Assembly: GCA_016649775.1 (NCBI GenBank)
Contig: JAENWY010000009.1
Location: 1-20,621 of the forward strand
Reading direction: 5' to 3'
Length of the DNA stretch: 20,621 nucleotides
Source: Spirochaetaceae bacterium
GTDB lineage: Bacteria; Spirochaetota; Spirochaetia; Sphaerochaetales; Sphaerochaetaceae
Both the position numbers and the translations under genes were made by a program. The notes under the pieces were generated by a model. The model saw nothing but the letters and a program-made list of their open reading frames with translations, had not been told where the DNA came from and did no database searches. Below, piece by piece: positions 17,639-20,621 of the stretch. How positions within the stretch are numbered: the first letter of the stretch is position 1; each line of letters begins with the position of its first letter.

Positions 17639-18095
17639 AACATTCAATGAAGCATATGCGAAGAGCCAAGCCGCAGCAGGTAATAAACTTCCCACAGAAG
17701 GAAGGATTGTTATTAGTGTAAACCGTAAGGATAGAAGAACTATCACTCCAGTAGTTGAGAAACTACAGCAACTTGGATTCTCTCTTTCAGCAACACGTGG
17801 TACTGCAAGAGCCTTGTTTGATTAAGGTGTTTTAGGTGAGGTTGTGCTCAAGACTCATGAAGGACATCCAAACATTGTTGACTACCTCCGTGGTCACGAG
17901 GTAAACCTTGTCATCAATACTCCTATGGGATTTAGAGTGAGAAGAAGTGATGATGAAATGAGAATAGAAGCTATGAGACTAAAAATTCCATACACAACTA
18001 CTACCAGTGCGGCAGAAGCTGTAGTAGAAGCGATTGTTTTCCTCCAACAAAAGGAATTTATGGTAAGAGAATTACCAGATTTTATTCATGATTAA
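17628..18095 (+). pseudogene. carB: 3' fragment of carB (carbamoyl-phosphate synthase large subunit) with in-frame stop
   Basis: Reading in the frame of 17631, the sequence begins with VGRTFNEAYAKSQ, which is the end of the second ATP-grasp half, and then covers the MGS-like allosteric domain: SVNRKDRR, ATRGTA, KTHEGHPNI, LVINTP and a normal C-terminal end at 18095. Only about 155 of roughly 1070 codons are present. A TAA at 17823-17825 interrupts the frame where a short residue run (FD-x-GVLGE) otherwise stays aligned, so it is a single nonsense codon and not a frameshift. Four 60-base lines of the fragment counted by hand give about 43% G+C, against about 34% in the SDR just before it and about 25% in two lines of the adaptor gene. 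It looks like a transferred or rearranged piece. Confidence 0.92.
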
Positions 18096-18124
18096 GTAAA
18101 CTCTTTTTCAAGGTAAAACAACAT

Positions 18125-18173
18125 AAACGGTTACCATTGCGTTATACAAAAGAACACAACGGTAACCGTTTTT
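18125..18173 (+). terminator. Intrinsic terminator behind the carB fragment
   Basis: Positions 18125-18139 pair with 18157-18171 (core AAACGGTTACC/GGTAACCGTTT, one internal mismatch), followed by T residues to 18173. It lies 30 bases after the carB stop, so it was probably carried along as the native carB terminator. It insulates hipBA from upstream transcription. Confidence 0.85.
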
Positions 18174-18243
18174 ATAGCCAATTTTGTTGTAATACTCAAA
18201 AGTCATACAAAAAATTCTCTAATATTGAACAAACTAAAAATAT

Positions 18244-18301
18244 CATAATGTTTATATATATTGACAAAAATTGATTTTAGTATATAATTATAAACATTAT
18301 G
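18244..18301. promoter_or_regulatory. 13-bp inverted repeat around the hipBA promoter, probable HipB operators
   Basis: CATAATGTTTATA (18244-18256) is the exact reverse complement of TATAAACATTATG (18289-18301). Each arm itself holds a small palindrome, ATAA-N3-TTAT (18245-18255 and 18290-18300), with centres 45 bases apart. The -35 and -10 boxes lie between the arms, and the right arm overlaps the hipB start codon. HipB-type antitoxins bind such operators as dimers to repress their own promoter, so these are the likely binding sites. Confidence 0.7.
18261..18288 (+). promoter_or_regulatory. Consensus sigma70 promoter of hipBA
   Basis: TTGACA (18261-18266) and TATAAT (18283-18288) are both perfect consensus hexamers with a 16-base spacer. 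Transcription should begin near 18295, only a few bases before or at the hipB ATG (18299), so the message would be essentially leaderless. Confidence 0.85.
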
Positions 18302-18631
18302 GGAAAAAAAATATTACATCTTCTTCCGAGTATTCAAAAAAAACTGAGCCAAATGGGTACACAAATAAAACTTGCAAGATTACGACGACATCTATCAGTT
18401 CAACTTGTAGCAGAGCGTGCAGGAATAAGTAGAGCTACCCTTTGGTCCGTTGAAAAAGGTTCACCTTCTGTTGCTATTGGGATATATGCTTCTGTTCTCC
18501 TCTCAATTGGTCTTTCTGATGATCTTCTAAACATTGCAAAAGATGATGAACTTGGAAAAAAATTACAGGATTTAGATTTACCCGTGAGGAAAAGAGCCCC
18601 CAAAATAAAGGTTTCTACTCATGAAGAATAA
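18299..18631 (+). CDS. hipB: HipB-type antitoxin, XRE-family DNA-binding protein
   Basis: The 110-residue product carries an XRE/Cro-type helix-turn-helix at about residues 20-72 (QLVAERAGISRATLWSVEKG is the recognition part). It should neutralise HipA and, with it, repress the operon through the paired operators that flank the promoter. The basic C-terminal tail (VRKRAPKIK) is a candidate HipA-contact or DNA-contact region. The ATG has no Shine-Dalgarno sequence and falls about 11 bases after the -10 box, which fits leaderless translation. An internal Met at residue 19 is possible as a start but has no ribosome site either. The stop overlaps the hipA start by 11 bases. Confidence 0.9.
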   Translation: MGKKILHLLPSIQKKLSQMGTQIKLARLRRHLSVQLVAERAGISRATLWSVEKGSPSVAIGIYASVLLSIGLSDDLLNIAKDDELGKKLQDLDLPVRKRAPKIKVSTHEE

Positions 18632-19910
18632 AAAAGAAATATATGTATACGCTGACTGGCCCTTTGAAAATTCACAAGAATCTCAACCGTTATGGATGGG
18701 AACTCTCTTTGTCAACGACAGTAGAGGTTCTGAATTATTTTCGTTTTCCTATACAACAGACTGGTTAGAAAGAATACAGGACAATGTCCAAATTTTTCAA
18801 TTTGATCCAGAATTATTTCTCTATAAAGGAAGACAATATCCAACTACAGGAAATAATCTTTTTGGTATTTTTACGGATTCAATCCCTGATCGTTGGGGGC
18901 GATTATTAATGAAAAGAAGAGAAGTCATTAATGCACAAAAAGAGCACAGACCAATACAAAAATTAACAGACAGTGATTTTCTTCTTGGCGTACATGATTT
19001 TACAAGAATGGGAGCTCTGAGATTCAAACTCTCTCAAGAAGGACCTTTTCTTTCTTATGATAAAGAACTCACACAACCACCTTTGACAACTTTAAAAACA
19101 TTAGAACAAGCCTCTTTAAATTTTGAAAAAAATCAAGATATAAAACAAGAAGAAAAATGGTTAAATCAATTATTAGTACCAGGTTCATCCTTGGGTGGCG
19201 CAAGACCGAAAGCAACAGTCGAAGACACCCAAGGAGCTCTATGGATTGCTAAATTTCCCTCAAAAAATGATTTTTTTGATACTGGAGCATGGGAAAAGAC
19301 AGCTCATAGGCTTGCCCAATTATGCGCAATCAATGTCCCAGAGGCCCAATTAAAAAAATTCTCTTCGGTAGGATCTACTTTTTTAGTAAAACGATTTGAT
19401 CGTACATATCCACAAGGCAGAAGAATTCACTTTGTATCTGCAATGACATTACTCAACAAACAGGATGGAGCCTCTGCAACGGATGGTACAAGTTACCTTG
19501 ATATCGTTCAATTTATTCAAGAAAGAGGATCTCAGCCCAAAAAAGACCTTGAAGAACTATGGAAACGCATTGTATTCAATATCACAATAAGCAATACTGA
19601 TGATCATTTACGTAACCATGGCTTTTTATTAACTCCTACAGGTTGGAGATTATCACCAATGTACGATGTAAATCCTAATCCAGAAGGACAAGGACTTTCC
19701 TTAAACATCAATGAATATGATAATAGCCTTTCTATTCCTTTGGCTTTAGACGCTGCTCAATACTTTCATTTAGAACAAAAAAGGGCCTCTGAAATCGCAG
19801 ATTTTATCTGTACAACAGTCCACGAAAATTGGAGAATCATTTCCCAACAAAATCAAATTTCACCCAATGAGATTAATCAAATGGAAAGCGCATTTATGCA
19901 CAGTTTGTAA
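18621..19910 (+). CDS. hipA: HipA-type serine/threonine kinase toxin
   Basis: The 429-residue product is full length for HipA and appears intact. It has the N-terminal HipA domain (about 1-140, including DSIPDRWGR at 86-94), the glycine-rich loop GSSLGGARPK (178-187), an ATP-binding lysine in AKFPSK (Lys201), the catalytic loop NTDDHLRNHG with Asp307 and Asn312, and the metal-binding DVN motif (Asp329). Family members phosphorylate cytosolic targets such as glutamyl- or tryptophanyl-tRNA synthetase and cause growth arrest and persistence; the target here is not known. It overlaps hipB, with AAAGG (18607-18611) as ribosome site. Its G+C is somewhat above that of the left half of the window, which fits horizontal transfer. 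Confidence 0.95.
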   Translation: MKNKKEIYVYADWPFENSQESQPLWMGTLFVNDSRGSELFSFSYTTDWLERIQDNVQIFQFDPELFLYKGRQYPTTGNNLFGIFTDSIPDRWGRLLMKRREVINAQKEHRPIQKLTDSDFLLGVHDFTRMGALRFKLSQEGPFLSYDKELTQPPLTTLKTLEQASLNFEKNQDIKQEEKWLNQLLVPGSSLGGARPKATVEDTQGALWIAKFPSKNDFFDTGAWEKTAHRLAQLCAINVPEAQLKKFSSVGSTFLVKRFDRTYPQGRRIHFVSAMTLLNKQDGASATDGTSYLDIVQFIQERGSQPKKDLEELWKRIVFNITISNTDDHLRNHGFLLTPTGWRLSPMYDVNPNPEGQGLSLNINEYDNSLSIPLALDAAQYFHLEQKRASEIADFICTTVHENWRIISQQNQISPNEINQMESAFMHSL

Positions 19911-20161
19911 AAAAAAAGAAATAATTTCTTCTGTAACAAGAATGTATTATTTTTCATAATAAACAAAAACATCAAGAAAAAACTCATGAAGATTATAGTA
20001 ATTTTACCATAAAATAACCAATGCTCTCAACTTAAGGAAAAGTCTTTAAGGTCTAGATTTAATAATCTACAAAATGACAGACTAATTATCACTTTTTAGA
20101 GGGAACAATATATAAAATTTAGAGGAATTAGGCTTAAGTTGTGAACATGTAAGTGACAAGG

Positions 20162-20218
20162 AGTTTTGAACCAGTTTCGGTAACATATTTTGAAAAGGTT
20201 TCGGTAATGAGTTTTGAA
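20162..20218. repeat. 24-base direct repeat, 2.3 copies, before the transposase fragment
   Basis: TTTTGAA occurs at 20164, 20188 and 20212, and GTTTCGGTAA at 20174 and 20198, all with a 24-base period. Multiple short repeats of this kind are known from the ends of IS21-family elements, so this may be an IS terminus; that is inference. The repeats are in frame with the following transposase fragment and read as an 8-residue repeat (SFEPVSVT, YFEKVSVM). Confidence 0.65.
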
Positions 20219-20548
20219 GCAGCACATATAAGATGGCTTACTTTCTTCGCTAAGATGATCAGAAAAAGATGGGATAGAATAATAAATAGAAGTACATATC
20301 ATGTCTCCTCTGGAAGAATAGAGGGGCTTAACGCATGGATCAAGAATCGTCGTCGTATGAGTTTTGGCTTATCTAGCTTTGACTATTTTACTCTCTTGAT
20401 ATGGGAACACACCTATCCATTAATTCCACGAAGAATACCCTCCACTAATAACTACAATTCTAGCAAAAGGAAGAGAAGAATACCTAAACATGTAAGGCTA
20501 CCTGAACCAACTATTTTTAGATTACCAAGAGATTTTAAAGGAAATTAA
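20210..20548 (+). pseudogene. C-terminal fragment of an ISL3-family transposase
   Basis: About 112 codons match the C-terminal end of ISL3-type DDE transposases: a Trp-rich helix (FFAKMIRKRW), the SSGRIEGLNAWIK motif that contains the catalytic Glu, and the GLSSFDYF stretch (counterpart of GYRNF). A full ISL3 transposase has about 400-440 residues, so some 300 N-terminal residues with the zinc finger and the first two catalytic Asp are missing. The frame is open upstream to an ATG at 20153, but that part is the 24-base repeat and not transposase. The fragment cannot be active alone. The basic tail (SSKRKRRIPKHVR) reaches a stop at 20546-20548. Confidence 0.8.
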
Positions 20549-20621
20549 TTACCGGCCTAAAGGCAATTCCCGACAGATTGCTAATAGAGTCAAAAAATCC
20601 TTGTATAGTTTTTATTATACA

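Noticed and set aside
17622..17825. A separate 67-codon gene
   Set aside because: It is the first part of the carB fragment. Its GTG lies inside the SDR in another frame, and the next 83-codon frame continues the same carB domain after one stop codon.
19916..19930. Small palindrome AAGAAAT-A-ATTTCTT as the hipA terminator
   Set aside because: The stem is 7 bp with one G-C pair per arm, the loop is a single base, and no T-run follows; it is too weak to call.
20162..20218. CRISPR-like array
   Set aside because: There are only 2.3 adjacent copies with no unique spacers and no cas gene; the period is 24 bases with variable content.
20096..20302. 68-codon ORF on the minus strand
   Set aside because: It overlaps the repeat and the transposase fragment antisense, and its composition (many His, Cys, Tyr) is typical of a shadow frame.

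Overview
The window is an AT-rich stretch of a bacterial chromosome. It contains an outer-membrane TolC-type channel and a membrane-fusion protein, so the cell is a diderm. A spirochaete or a similar low-G+C diderm is my best guess, but nothing here proves the lineage. Most genes have a clear purine-rich Shine-Dalgarno sequence.

Layout. Positions 1-3293 (minus strand) hold a fused 23S rRNA methyltransferase (rlmKL type, cut off by the window's left edge) and the redox chaperone Hsp33 (hslO), probably one operon. A 613-base AT-rich divergent spacer follows. From 3907 to 12937 all genes read rightward: a pteridine-reductase-like SDR (Asp/Tyr/Lys triad), then a tight cluster of a TolC-like outer-membrane factor, a MacA-like adaptor with an unusual cytoplasmic N-terminal extension of about 390 residues, a MacB-type ATPase, a MacB/FtsX permease, an NtrB-like membrane histidine kinase and an NtrC-like sigma54 activator. 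Together these look like a complete tripartite export or efflux system that carries its own two-component regulator. After a terminator come pepF and an RlmD/RumA-type RNA methyltransferase with overlapping ends, then an unrecognised 178-residue protein with strong hairpins on both sides.

The right quarter (16560-20621) is a patchwork. A 542-base non-coding stretch leads into a gluconate-5-dehydrogenase-like SDR. This SDR breaks off at residue 178 and runs directly into the 3' end of carB, itself interrupted by an in-frame stop and richer in G+C. The carB-type terminator is followed by an intact hipB-hipA toxin-antitoxin pair. Its promoter is flanked by a perfect inverted repeat, and hipB appears to be leaderless. 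The window ends with an ISL3-type transposase C-terminal fragment fused to short 24-base repeats. I read this part as recombination scars and mobile-element debris around a transferred hipBA module.

The strongest candidates for new biology are the extended adaptor with its short periplasmic hairpin inside a self-regulated MacAB-TolC-like operon, and the hipBA control region with paired operators. Functions are assigned by recognising motifs and families by eye. No database search was run.
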